This document shows, in pieces, positions 30,955-42,788 of a DNA stretch of 64,000 nt. A program made the position numbers and the translations under genes. The DNA comes from Liquidambar formosana (lineage: Eukaryota > Streptophyta > Magnoliopsida > Saxifragales > Altingiaceae). The notes under the pieces were generated by a model that did not search any database, had not been told where the DNA came from, and worked only from the letters and a program-made list of their open reading frames with translations. The DNA lies in the NCBI GenBank assembly GCA_039720395.1, contig CM077824.1:17693046-17757045 (forward strand), given 5' to 3'. Each line of letters begins with the position of its first letter. Position 1 is the stretch's first letter.

Positions 30955-32390
30955 CCAAAAAAAAAAAAACCAAAAAATAGAGTTGACATTTAATTTGGAT
31001 AGTTAGGCTGGTTTGGTTACTAATTAGCTTCCCCTTGGAGGTAACTAATCCTTACATGCAGAGCACGTGAGATGAAAATGGTGGAAAATTGGGTTAGATG
31101 GCCATGTAGGATGTCATGTTAGCGCTAGCGGGCCACCACGTGCACACCTGTGACTTTATCCGTTATGAACCGAACATCCATCTACTGATTTCCTACATTG
31201 ACACACGAATGCACAATTAGTGCACTAAATTGTACAAATTAAAAATTCATACACTACATTGAAACTTTGGGTAAAGTTGTGACACTAATAGGTAGTTTGC
31301 CTTCTTTTTTTTTAATTTTTTTTATTTATTTAATGTTCTTTTCCTCCTAAGACAACGATTGCCAAGTCAGTCAATCCTACCTACCCAAAAAAAAAAGAAA
31401 AAAAAAGGTACGGTCAACTCTCTGTTTTATGATTTAAATTAAACTAAATTAATTTTCATATATAGCTTAACCGACACTTATTGCCTAGTGGTGGTATCAG
31501 AATGTATAAGAGTTTAAGTAGTGTTAAATCTAAGTGTCAATTTCTTTTTAATGTAACATGAAAAAAAAAAAAAAAAAAAAAAAATTCTGAAAGTTTATGA
31601 TTGAGCTTGATTTCTAGAAAATACCTACAACACTGACCCAAAAAAATAAAATAAAATAAAAATAAAATTATCACATATAGACTGTTACATTAATCGGTGT
31701 AGGATATTGTTTTTTCCCAACGGAAAACATTAATGATGATGCACAATTTGGGAAACCTCCAATGGTTGAACCAATTGGACCGAGGATAAGCTCTTAATTA
31801 TCATAAATTGACGGCTCATCTAGTTCTATACATCTTTATTTATTTATTAGTTATTACCTAAGGTGTCTAAACCTTTGGTATGACAATTTTCTGATCTCAA
31901 ATAAAGCCAACGCCTATATATTTGACCGTACAATCAATTGGAAAAGCTTAGAAAGAGGTACGATTTTTCCTTTTATGAGGTGTAGGAGGTATCATATTCA
32001 ACAAAGTTTTTTTTCGCCAAATGGTAGGGGAAGACACATCCATACATACACCTACACGGAGTCAAAACCAATACCTCCACAAATCCCACATTTGACTCCT
32101 ATTAAGATGAGACATGCCATTAGACTCAAGGTCATTGGCCCATTATCAACAAAGTTACTCATTGAGATTTTCATATATTTTTCTTGATCACGCATGTTCA
32201 AGGAATGAAGAATAGGCGCCAAACTTGTGGGCCTCATGGAAAAACTATTTAATACTATACAGATACGGATCCTTTATTTTTGTTTTTATTTTTTATATTT
32301 TATGTAGATGAAAAAAGGTTCAAAACTACGTAGTTTTGGCAACAACAACGATTTTATGTATAAATGGTGTATTTTTTACTGCTTTTGTTG
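30955..32390. repeat. Segmental duplication unit A, part right of the MULE
   Basis: Host sequence resumes after the MULE ('ggctggtttggttactaatt'). It matches 34600-36700 and 50770-51070 in several blocks: 'ccaagtcagtcaatcctacc', 'gttttaYgatYtaaa', 'gtaggatatYgttWttgccc' (31699 and 36160), 'gagattttcatatatttttc' (32162 and 36492), 'caaaactacgtagttttggc' (32320 and 36642). A short SINE-like piece with a possible A box ('tgcctagtggtgg') and an A-tail (31465-31583) is copied in each unit. No protein-coding gene. Confidence 0.7.
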
Positions 32391-32496
32391 GCGGTATAAA
32401 ACGTGTATAAAGACTCTAAAATTGTGGTGTATTAAAATCATTGCTCCCACCCACGATTCACAATAGATTTGGAAATAAGTTTAAAAACCTTATTAA

Positions 32497-32966
32497 TCTA
32501 TACTACCTATAAAAAGATGAATGTAAGAAAAATTTTTGATTAACTAATATATCTTTATTTTAATTTTTAAATACACAACTACCCACCTTTTTGCATATAT
32601 AGGAAATATAGTAATATGAAACTATAATTCTAAAACACATACCTTAATATATAAAACATAAATAAGAATTCAAAGGAAATGGAAACTATAATTCCTATAT
32701 AATAAATAGAAATATATAGGAATATGGAAACTATAATTCTAAAACAACAGCCGGAACACATACCTTAATATATAAAACACAAATAAAAATTCAAAGGAAA
32801 CGGAAATTATAATTCATATATATTAAATAAACGGTCGGATTGTAAATTCCACTTTCTCTATCAAGAGTAGTTTCAACCTTCTCTCCACCTTTTCCATTAA
32901 CGGCGACTTCTCTCTTTTCTGGTTAATGGCGACTTCTCCCTTTTCTGGTAAGTTTTACTCTACAAA
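32497..32966 (+). mobile_element. Truncated Helitron (long variant)
   Basis: Begins TCTATACTACCTATAAAAAG after an A. The interior ('ttaacggcgacttctctctt', 'gaaactataattctaaaaca' repeated three times) matches the 840-bp Helitron at 49652-50491, read in reverse. Its 3' part is missing; another Helitron starts at 32967. Confidence 0.6.
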
Positions 32967-33395
32967 TCTATACTACCTATAAAAGGTTGAATCTCAGAAA
33001 AACTTTTGAATGACCAATATACCCTTATTTTTAAAAAAAAAAAAATATATATCTACTCTTCCTTTAATTGAAACACATAACAAACATTCTTATCATTTGG
33101 TAACAAATGAAAGTTAGATTTTAATTCAAACTCTTAACAAATTAAAGTTAAATTTTTACTCAAATTTTTTTTTAGAGCAACTATCAAGTTGCATAATAAT
33201 ATAAATGAATATAAACTTTTTAAACATTCTGTTTTATGAAGAAAAAAAAATCCTGAATATATATCTAAAGAGTTTTTAATCTTTCCTTGTACTTTTGAAT
33301 TTTAAACTTTATCTTTTATGAAAAAATATAAAATCTTTTTATATTTATTATTTTGTATAACTAATATTATTTAAAAATATTCACGTGCAACAATG
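32967..33395 (+). mobile_element. Helitron, short variant, 3' terminus lost
   Basis: Starts TCTATACTACCTATAAAAGG after an A and aligns by eye over about 430 bp with the reverse of 13377-13842 ('caatatacccttattttt', 'caactatcaagttgcat', 'tattcacgtgcaac'). The terminal CTAG and half of the hairpin have been replaced. Confidence 0.65.
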
Positions 33396-33399
33396 TATG

Positions 33400-33783
33400 T
33401 CGTCAATGATTATGGAGGTAGAGACTAAGGACTTTGATCTATATGAATCAAGGCTGTTTTTGTCATAAACTAGTAAATGAACTATTTGAGTTTTAAAAAA
33501 AGTGCTGCTTCACTAATTATCAAATAAGTCTTATATTACCACCAAGCGTGTAGATCAATTGGTATGGGACTGTTCTAATTTAATCAAGGCTCTCGGTTCG
33601 AAACTTGGGAATGCAGTTGTGTTAAATATTTGGCAAGGAGAGCTTTGCCGCCCTTATGGTCCTACCCGGCTCGAATCCGGATTAATCGCAACCCATTGTG
33701 GTTGTCGGATACCAAATGGTTTTCACCCAAAAAAAAAAAAAAAAAAAAAGTCTTATATTGTGGACTAAGCCAAATTTCCCCAC
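33400..33783. mobile_element. Third MULE right-end remnant, split by a SINE
   Basis: With the SINE removed, 'tttttgtcataaactagtaa', 'cactaattatcaaataagtc' and 'gccaaatttcccca' match the right end of the MULE at 30845-30954. No matching left end is visible in this part of the window, so only the terminus is retained. Confidence 0.55.
33538..33747 (+). mobile_element. tRNA-derived SINE with 12-bp target duplication
   Basis: Pol III A box ('tagatcaattgg') and B box ('ggttcgaaac') are spaced as in a tRNA. A 3' body and an A-tail follow. The direct repeat 'aagtcttatatt' flanks it (33526-33537 and 33748-33759). Length about 210 bp. It is not a functional tRNA gene, since the acceptor and anticodon stems do not form. 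The insertion lies within a MULE end remnant. Confidence 0.8.
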
Positions 33784-33784
33784 T

Positions 33785-34140
33785 TTTTTGAGACTTAAAT
33801 GACATTAACTTTGCTAAGAGAAAAACTTATATGAAACTGTGATACCATTAATGTAGTATGAGATGATTCGTGGTCTTTTTTATGTTAAAATTCTTTATTG
33901 GATGATGCTGCAGCATAGGATTTCAGCCCATCGATTTGGTTATACCATTTTACATGTGACACGTAACTAACAAAACTATTTTAGAACTGTTCATAGGCAA
34001 GTACAATACAACTATATAGAGAAACTATCTCACGAAGAAAATAATAATAAAAAATAAAAAGAATTCAAAGAATTGTACAATATAAGATTGTTTCCCTCAA
34101 CCTTGTCAATGATAATTTAAAAAAAAATGCTGGTTACCCC
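33785..34140. repeat. Segmental duplication unit A, distal part
   Basis: 'gacattaactttgctaagag', 'attggatgatgctgcagcat', 'gttcataggcaagtacaata' and 'ataaaaagaattcaaagaa' recur at 51715-51790, 52230-52310 and 52795-53040. No gene. Confidence 0.65.
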
Positions 34141-34339
34141 CACACTTTGCCCTATAAATCTTGCCTTATTGAAAGAATAGGGGTAAAGTTATAGTATCTA
34201 CTAATATGATTAAACCCTAAACATTGAAATCAAACTAAATTCACATAATAAGACAAGATTGTAGGACAAAATGTGAGGCTAATTAACTTACATTTCCTTC
34301 TATCAAAAAAAAAAAAAACCTAACATTTCCCATAATTTA

Positions 34340-34587
34340 ATTAATGGGGGGAATTTACACGATACAGTTTGTTTAGAATATAGATCACCATACTGCATGT
34401 GGACTCTAAGTAGATGATATCACCATGGATGCGGTCACCCAAATGATACCATTATTAAATGTCACCCGTCTAACTAATCTCCATTTATAACTAGGCAAAC
34501 CGAGTCACTCGGATCTTGTCCACGGTGCCACTTGCCTGGCTGGTTTGTTTACTAACTTTGAAATTTAAATTAATCAACGACTGCCAA

Positions 34588-34618
<31 letters not shown>

Positions 34619-36700
34619 CGGTAAGACAACGACTGCCAAGTCAGTCATTCCTACCTACCAAAAAAAACAAAGACAAAAAAAAAAAAAAAAAAAAAAAAAA
34701 GGTAAATTACATTAAGATGCCCTCTAAAACTTGACAATTACAGATATATCCTCTCACGTTTCTGAAATTACATTTAGACCCCCTTATTTTACAAAGTAAA
34801 CTACAAAAAGACCCCTCCCCCTAACCTCCATCCATTAATTCATTAAATCACTCTCAATTTTCTTCAAAATACCCTAACTACCCTTATTGGAATGACACTT
34901 CTATGTTAAATGCATATATCTCATCAGTCCAACACATTCATCTAGCATATTCGATTATTTTTTATTTATTGATAAACAACTAAAAGATAATATATATATA
35001 TATATATATAAAATGTCAAAAAATTTTAAATTTTTTGTTCAACTGATATGGCAACCATCAGATTTGCTCATTAGAAACAATTATCTATTTAATTGATATG
35101 CAAAAGAACAAAAAAATGATTTACCTAGTATCCACCTTATTTGCCACCTCTATACATGCATCCCCATTGTAATAATTCTTTTCCATTTATATCTACATAT
35201 GAGTAATGTTACATAGCCTTTTTTTTTTTTTTCTTTTTTTGCCCAAATCTACGTACTCAAATGAGGTGGCAATTTGGCAAATCAATTTTTTATTTTTTAT
35301 TTTGCAAATCAATTAAAAATCTAATTAAATAAATAATTGTTTCTGAGGAGAGCAAATCTAACAGTTGTCACATCAATTGAATAGAAAATTTAAACTTTTT
35401 AACATTTTTCTTTTATATATATATATATATATATATATTATCTTTTAGTTGTTTATCAATAATAATTAAAAAATTTAAAAGTACTGGATGAATGTATTGG
35501 ACTAGTGAGTTACATGCATTTAGCATAAAAGTTATCATCCATTAAGGGTAGTTAGAGTATTTTGAAAAAATTTGAACATGATTTAATGGATTAATGGACA
35601 GAAGTTAGAGGGAGGAGTCTATATTATCTTTTAGTTGTTTATCAATAATAATTAAAAATTTTAAAAGTACTGGATGTACGTATTGGACTAGTGAATTATA
35701 TGCATTTAGCATAAAAGTTATCATCCATTAAGGATAGTTAGGGTATTTTGAAAAAATTTGAACATGATTTACCAGATTAATAGACGGAAGTTAGAGGGAG
35801 GAGTTTCTTTGTAGTTTATTTTGTAAAGTAAAGGCCCAGTGTAATTTCAAAAAAGTGAGTGGGTGTATCTGTAATAGTCAGATTTTAGAAGGGGTCTTAA
35901 TGTAATTTAACCAAAAAGGAATAATAAAAAATCAGTTCTCTGTTTTACAATCTAAACTAAACTAAATTCTGATAGCTTAAGCGACACTTATGGCCTAGAG
36001 ATGATATCAGAATATATGTATAGGAGTTTAAGTAACATGAGCAAAAAAAAAATCCAGAAAGCTTATGAGTGATCTTAATTACTAGAAAATACCTAATTAC
36101 CTACCACATTTACCCAAAAGCAAAAAAATTATCACACATACACTGTTACATTAATCGATGTAGGATATCGTTATTGCCCAATGAACCAAAACATTAATGA
36201 TTGGGATGCATCTGTATCATGCACAATTGGGGAAAACTCCAATGGTTTAACCAATTTGACTAAGAATAATCTCTTAATTATCATAATTTGACCACCCATC
36301 TAGTTCTATATCTTTTTATTTATTTATTAGTTATTATTCTAAGGTGTTTAGACCTTTGGTCTAATAATTTTCCGATCTCAAGCAAGGTATATTTAAGCAC
36401 ATAATTAATGGGAAAATCTTAGAAAAAGGTATGACTTACCACTTTTCACTTTTTGAGGTGTAAGAGGTACCATAATGAAATAAAGTTATCCATTGAGATT
36501 TTCATATATTTTTCATAGCACACATGTTCAAGCAATGAAGAGTGGGCGCTAACCAGCTAAACTTTTGGCAAAACTATTTAATACCAAACAGATGTGGATC
36601 CTTTATTTTTAGTTTTTATATTTTATGTATGTGAAAAGAAGTTCAAAACTACGTAGTTTTGGCAACATGGAGAATAAGCATTCAAATGATGTATTTTCAT
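34340..36700. repeat. Segmental duplication unit C with a foldback insertion
   Basis: Part 1 at 34376-34560 and the later blocks at 35930-36670 match units A, B and D (for example 'ctctgttttacaatctaaac', 'cattaatgattgggatgcat'). The foldback element 34701-35912 interrupts it. The microprotein gene is absent here. Confidence 0.7.
34701..35912. mobile_element. Foldback / long-TIR element, 1.2 kb
   Basis: Left arm 'ggtaaattacattaagatgc' and right arm (reverse complement 'ggttaaattacattaagacc') are inverted repeats that continue for several hundred bases ('gacaattacagatataYcc', 'tcatcagtccaacacattca'), so nearly the whole element can fold back. The right arm has an internal 180-bp tandem duplication (35440-35620 and 35625-35800, 'ttagttgtttatcaataata'). 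A-runs lie on both sides. No coding sequence. Long arms suggest a MULE-like or Foldback origin. Confidence 0.7.
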
Positions 36701-37300
36701 GCTTCTTTTAATTGCATTGCTTACATAAAAAAAAAATAATGAAAAACAAGGATAAATAATAATAATAAAATTAATAATACTCCGAAGTAGCAATAAAAAT
36801 ATTAATAATAAGAAGAAGATAGAAAGAGAGGATCCGAATCCATTCCAAATACATAAAAAAGATGTTTTCTCCCAAGTGTTATCTTGTTATATGCACTAAA
36901 GTAATACATAAATCAACCCAACGTTTGGCTAAACTACCCTAACGTCATTTCCAGATACCAAATATTGTGGTTCGTCAATATTCTTCCTCAAAATAAAATA
37001 ATCATAATAATATAGTCGTGTTTATTTCTAAAATAAGATTAAGCTAGGTGAGATTTATTCAGCCAAGTGTGGATCTGGAGATGGTCGTTTGGAGACAAGT
37101 GCCTTAATTACCATCCAATTAAAAAATATAAAGAAAAATATGAAACATGTGGTCGTTAGTCCACAATTTAAGGTAGGATGACCTGGCCTACAGAAAATTA
37201 AGTATTTTGAAGGGAGGCGAAGGCCACAGGAGAGAACATTTGAAGTCCACACCTTGTATGGTATAGTACCTAATACCTAGTCTAGATCTTATATGTATAG
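36701..37300. other. Spacer
   Basis: AT-rich DNA with AAT/ATA microsatellite-like runs at 36740-36800. Nothing recognisable. A ~190-base stretch at 37060-37250 has slightly higher GC but no convincing open frame. Confidence 0.4.
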
Positions 37301-39383
37301 GGTAAATTATATTAAGAGCCTTTTTAGAATCTGACTATTATATATACATTTTCTTACGTTTTTGAAATTACACTAACACTCTTTATTTTACAAAATAAAT
37401 AATAAAGACACCCTTAGTGGATAATAACTTGGGAAAAGATTCTTTAACCGAAATCGGTTAGATGTCCCGTTAGCCGAATAGTAAAATTTAAAATTAAACT
37501 AGATGAGGATGATGTCAGCGTGATGAAGATTTGCCCATTGAATACAGCAACTCCTTCTGACTAAAGCTGTTCATGCATAATGAAGGGGCAGCTCCTTGGG
37601 CAGTGCACACCACTTTGTGTACTTAACAAGCTTCCTTTTTCTTTGTAATTTCTCTCTCCCCTCTTTCTCTCCAAATACAAACCCAAAAACCCAAACCCTT
37701 GTTTTTTCATTGGCGGCGACTGTGGTTTTCGTGTTTTGTCCTCACCAAGAAGAGGAGAAAACTTAATAAGAAGAGTTGAGTTATGATCTTCCCACCAATG
37801 ACAACTGTCTAAATGTAACCTCATCTGTCAAAAAACAAAAGGGGGTTAAAGGCCAGGATACAAGCTTCTTGAAGAAGCTCAACCTCATCTCTCTACTATC
37901 ATTTCTTTATTCCCTCTATTTTCTTTTTCTTTTTTTTTATATCTTCTTTTCTCTCTCTCTTCATATTGGTTTTAGTTGAATTTAAGCTTTTTTTTCTCTT
38001 GTTCTCTTTCTCTCCATTTAGATCGGCTTGAAACTCAACTAGTAGCAGCTAGGTTTTTTGTGAAGTTAACTAGGTTTTTTGTAAACTTAATCAGGTTTTT
38101 TTTTTGTAAACTTAGCTAGATTTTTGTAAACTTAGCTAAGTTTTTTGTAAACTTAGCTAGATTTTTGTTAAACTTAGCTAGATTTTTCATAAACTTAGCT
38201 AGATTTATATAAACTTAGCTTATAAACCTAACTAGATTTTCATTAAAAGAAAACTAGGTTTTTCTAGTTAAAATACCAAAAAATGAGTTTCTCTGTTGTC
38301 TTCTTCTTATTCTTCATGCTCCTTTTTTTTTTTTCTTTTGCTAATTGGATCAAACTAGTTTTTCTCACAAAAATATGTGGTTGTATCTCCTACTTTGTGG
38401 AGGAAGATGTGGAGGGAGAGGGACTGGTTTTCTGGAAAGAGAAGGGGAGAGAGAGGGACTGGGGTAGCAAGTATAGGTTTGAGGGAGTTAAGGAAGGGGT
38501 GATTTTTGTATTAAGTCGTTTTACGATCGGCTTACGGACTTCGGTCCGTATAGCGTTATTCATGTTAAATGCATATAACTCACCAGTCTAATACGTTTAT
38601 CAAGTACTTTTGAATTTTTTTAATTATTATTCATAAACAACTAAAAGATAATATATATGAGAAAAATGCTAAAAAGTTTAAATTTTCTATCCAACTGATG
38701 TGGCAACTGTCAGATTTGCTCATTAGAAATAATTATTTATTTAATTAAATTTTTAATTGATTTGCAAAATAAAAAATAAAAAATTGATTTGCCAAGTTGC
38801 CACTTCATTTGAGTAAGTAGATTTAGACAAAAAAAAAAAATTGGGGAGGGGGGGGGGGTTATGTAGCATTACTCGTATGTAGAAATAAATTAAAATAATT
38901 ATTGCAATGGAGATGCATGTATAGAGGTGGCAAATAAGGTGACAACTTGGCAAATTATTTATTATTATTATTATTATTATTTTTTTGCACATCAATTAAA
39001 TAGATAATTGTCTCTAATGAGCAAATCTAACCGCTGCCGCATCAATTGGACAAAAAATTTATGCTTTTTGGCATTTTTCTTTGATATATATATATATAGA
39101 TATGATCTTTTAGTTGTTTATCAATAATAATTAAAAAAAAAAATCGAATGTGTTGGACTGATGAGTTATATATATTTAATATGGAAGTTGTCATCTAATA
39201 AGGATAGTTAGGATATCTTGAAAAAAATTGAGAGTGATTTAACGGATTAATAGACGGAGGTTCGGGGGAGAGGTTTTTTTGTAGTTTATTTTGTAAAGTA
39301 AGGGGTTTTAATGTAATTTAAGAAACGTGAAGAGGTATATCTGTAATTATCGTATTCTAGAAGGGATCTAAATGTAATTTACC
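37301..39383. mobile_element. Second foldback element with about 1.1 kb foreign insert
   Basis: Same ends as the element at 34701: left 'ggtaaattatattaagagcc', right (reverse complement) 'ggtaaattacatttagatcc'. From about 38550 onward it parallels the other element's arms and loop ('gttaaatgcatataactcac', 'tttagttgtttatcaataat'). In the left arm, about 37415-38545 does not match the other copy. This piece has a CT-rich leader-like segment and a minisatellite (38040-38265). It may be captured host DNA or a nested insertion. Confidence 0.6.
38040..38265 (+). repeat. Minisatellite of about 21-bp units
   Basis: Around ten degenerate units of the type 'aacttagctagatttttgta' in a row. They lie inside the foreign insert of the foldback element. 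Confidence 0.8.
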
Positions 39384-39495
39384 TTTATATAAATTGCAAT
39401 GTCTAGAGTCATAGAATCACTTGAAGGATCGCATTGGCACTTTCATTTGGCAGTAGCTACAAGTAGAGATTCCATATATCTGAGACCAGAGAAAC

Positions 39496-41145
39496 ATGAG
39501 GTACGCGGCTTCTTCTTAACAAGCTTACTGTATTTAATTTCATGCAATTGCTTCCTTGTTTGACGAGAAATTAGCTGGAGAGAGAAAATTTTGAATTTTT
39601 GCAACAGGCTTGGAGTTGGGGTGGCTCTCGTGATAAGATTCCAAGTTTTCTACTAATATTTTCCTGCAAAAGTCTTTAGCAATTAGCATCAAAATTTTAA
39701 AAATTCATTCTTAATTTAATTTGTCTTTCATTTCTTCTACAATGTTATGGTTTCAGATTTTCTCCTCTTTTCTTTTCACCCCAATATCATATATTCTGCA
39801 GATTGTGGCAGAAAAGTACTAGTTCAGACTGGATAATTAGCTTAAAATCGAAGATCGGTGCGCTGGATGACGAAAGGTCTTTGAAAATGAGTATATTCAA
39901 GGTTCCAAATAAACTCCGGAAAGTAGATGAAGAGGCCTACAGCCCTCGACTTGTCTCGATTGGACCTTTTCATTCAAGTAGAACTAACAAACATGATCAC
40001 CTGCTCGCTATGGACGAGCAAAACGGTGGTACATGCTATACCTTCTTAATCGAACGTTGAATCCAGAAGAGACCTTGGTTCAGTTTGTCGAAGCTATTTC
40101 GGAACTGAAACCAAAAGTCCAGCGACGCTACGCAGAAAACATCAAATTCAAACCCCAAGTGCTTTCAGAAATAATGCTAGATGATGGTTGCTTCATACTT
40201 GAACTTTTCCTCAGGTCCAAGCTTAAGGATTTCGGGGAGGAAGATCCCATATTCCATAATGCTTGGATGGTCCCTACCCTCCGGCACGATCTGGCGCTAC
40301 TTGAGAACCAGATTCCCTTCTTCATTCTCGAGAAATTGTTTAACATTGTTGTGCGCCAGTTTCCTGAACATCTATCCTGCTCCATCACTGACCTTGCTCT
40401 CTCGTTCTTTTATCCAGATTTGAATCTGAACCAAGAAGCAATCAGAATGAAATGCAGCCAAGTTGGCATCTGTTCACACTTACTTGATCTCTTGCACAGT
40501 TTTTATATCCCCACATTTCCCGAGACAGACCCAAAAGCCAAGGAAACAAGGAAATTCAATAAATGTGCCACAGAACTTGTAGCGGCCGGAATTGAGTTCG
40601 TGAAGGGGAAGGAGGACCATTTTTTAGACATAAACTTTAATAAAGCCACAGGAGTTATTACAATCCCATCATTCCATATCGATGAAAGAACAAAATCACT
40701 TATTAGGAACTTCATTGCTTTGGAGCAAAGCATTGGCAGTGGTACGCAACAGCACATTACTTCGTATGCCATCCTCCTAGAAAGTCTTATCCGTTCCTCT
40801 TCAGACATCGCACTACTTTGGAAGGAAAATATCATTACAAATGATTTGAGTGAGTTTGAAGATGTTTTGACCTTCTTCAAAAGTATCTCAAGGGAGGTTG
40901 TTCCAATGGACTTTAATTTTGGTGAGTTGTGCGAGGACGTGAACGCATACCAAAAGTCCTGGTGCCATTGGCACAGACTTGTGGCATTTTTGAAGGTCCG
41001 TTGTCAAAGCTATATAGCGGTATTGAAAAATAATTATTTCTCTACTCCATGGACCTTCATATCATTCATTGCTGCAGTGGTGCTTCTCGTTCTCACTATT
41101 GTTCAGACTTATTATGCGGTTCTCTCTTATCAGCATTCTCACTAA
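39496..41145 (+). pseudogene. DUF247 membrane protein gene with one-base frameshift
   Basis: Plant-specific DUF247 family, a predicted plasma-membrane protein; some grass members act in self-incompatibility, most are uncharacterised. Proposed exon 1 is ATGAG (39496-39500, donor gtacgc), intron to 39801 (ctgcag), exon 2 39802-41145, so the protein begins MRLWQKSTSS. Family motif PRLVSIGPFHSS occurs near residue 50. At about 40021-40024 an A-run is one base short: EQ-N-GG reads into a stop at 40058, whereas one more A gives the family-like EQKRWYMLYLLNRTL, continuous with the open frame to 41145 (LDDGCFILELFLR, NAWMVPTLRHDLALLENQIP, PSFHIDERTKSLIRNFIALE). C-terminal membrane span: FISFIAAVVLLVLTIVQTYY. 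Reconstructed length about 447, normal. Recent pseudogene or base-call error. Confidence 0.85.
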
Positions 41146-41513
41146 TCCTTGCTTTATTTCATCAACCTTTTTTTTCTTATGTCCCCCCACCCCAAAATTC
41201 AGTATTCTAAAGCATATGCCTGCTTTTAAATTTTATTTTTAATTATGTGGTAATGGATCTTTTGTACAAGAGATGTCCGTATTGTAAAGCTCCAAAAGAT
41301 AAAATGTTCTAATTGGACCTACTTGGTACTGCAAAGGCTTCATCTCCAGTGTCTCTCTGCAGCCCTTTGATGTTCCCTAGGAATATTTTTTGTTTGAAGC
41401 AAATTTAATGATATTGGAATTATTTGTTGATCTGTGAAGTCGTTTCCATACAACTTGGATGTTGTTACTCTTTGAAAAATTTAAATCCAATCGGGATTCA
41501 TCCTACCTCATTC

Positions 41514-41558
<45 letters not shown>

Positions 41559-42172
41559 CATATATATTATTAATTCGGGAATATTAACAATTACCCCTAT
41601 TAGAGGTTTCCGTTTAAAAATAACTCCATCATAAGTTTTTTTTACCTCATAAACCCGTTCTTTTACCATTTTGTTTTGACATAAGGAAATAGGTTTTTTT
41701 AAATCCCAATCGTAGCCTTCCTTCATTCATGCCGTTCAGTTTATTCTCGCCTATGGAAAAAGATATGGTTTCCCAAATCTGGTTATCGACAGGAGGGGGG
41801 AGAGAGAGAGAGAGAGAAGTGAACCATGGCTTAAAGAGAAGATCAAGCCACTGACGACCAGATTTCTTTCTCTAACGAAGCTAGCGACAGCTGGATTTCC
41901 AATGAAGCCAGTGACGAATGAATTTCCGAAGAAGCCAGCGACAACTCGATTTCCTTCTCCAACACTTCTTCTCTAACGCTGGCCACCAACGACGGCTTCT
42001 TCTCCGACGAAGCCAGATCTGTATTTTTATTTTTTATTTTTTACTGTTTGCAGCTACGGATTTGTTTTTAAACCGTCTTTATTTGCAACTCCAGATTGGT
42101 TGGCAAAACTGACTCAATTTTTTGGGGTTTATTGCTAAGTGTTTGTGTTCACTCCATCCTAGTGTTTTTTTA
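41146..42172. other. Spacer with (GA)n and a GCCAGYGACGA minisatellite
   Basis: No gene. A (GA)n tract lies at 41516-41554 and another at 41801-41817. At about 41845-42010, four or five degenerate ~35-bp units repeat 'gaagccagYgacga' plus 'gatttcc'. Repeated open frames here are by-products of the repeat. Confidence 0.5.
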
Positions 42173-42757
42173 TCTATACTACCTATAAAAAGATAAATGT
42201 GAGAAAAACTTTTGATTAAGAGGCCAAAAAAAAAAAAAAAAAAAAAAAAAACCTTGAATTGCATAAGTAAAGTTTTGAATAGCACATATAATTTTTGATT
42301 ATTTTCTAAGGATTCTCATATCAGAAAAAACTTGAATTGCATTATTGAACTTTTAAATTGCTGCTGTTGTATAATTTTCATATTTTGTTGAGAATTTATA
42401 TATAATCTCTAATTTTTGAAAATAATCAAGTCAAATTACCAAGAAAAAGAAGAGAATCAAAGACGATTCAATTGAAGGAAAATTAAAAAAGAAGCAGGCT
42501 TGAACAAAAACAAAACAAAACCTCCCCTCCAAAAAAAAAAAAATAAAAAAAAATAAAAAAAAATCCATTAACGAATGCACAAGAAAAAAAGAAAATTAAA
42601 ATGGAAGGTCTAATGCACCACCAAAAAAAGTCCCTATCAAATCGTGAGGTTCATGAAACTTTGCAATATCTACCTGCAAACCCAAAATACCAAACAAAAC
42701 AAAAAAAAAAAAAACCAAAAAGAACAAAAAGAAAATAAAATAACTTATATCACAACC

Positions 42758-42788
<31 letters not shown>

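Noticed and set aside
33559..33768. 69-codon open frame and tRNA-like A/B boxes
   Set aside because: The frame lies in a SINE. The A and B boxes belong to the SINE promoter; no full cloverleaf can be drawn, so it is not called as a tRNA gene.
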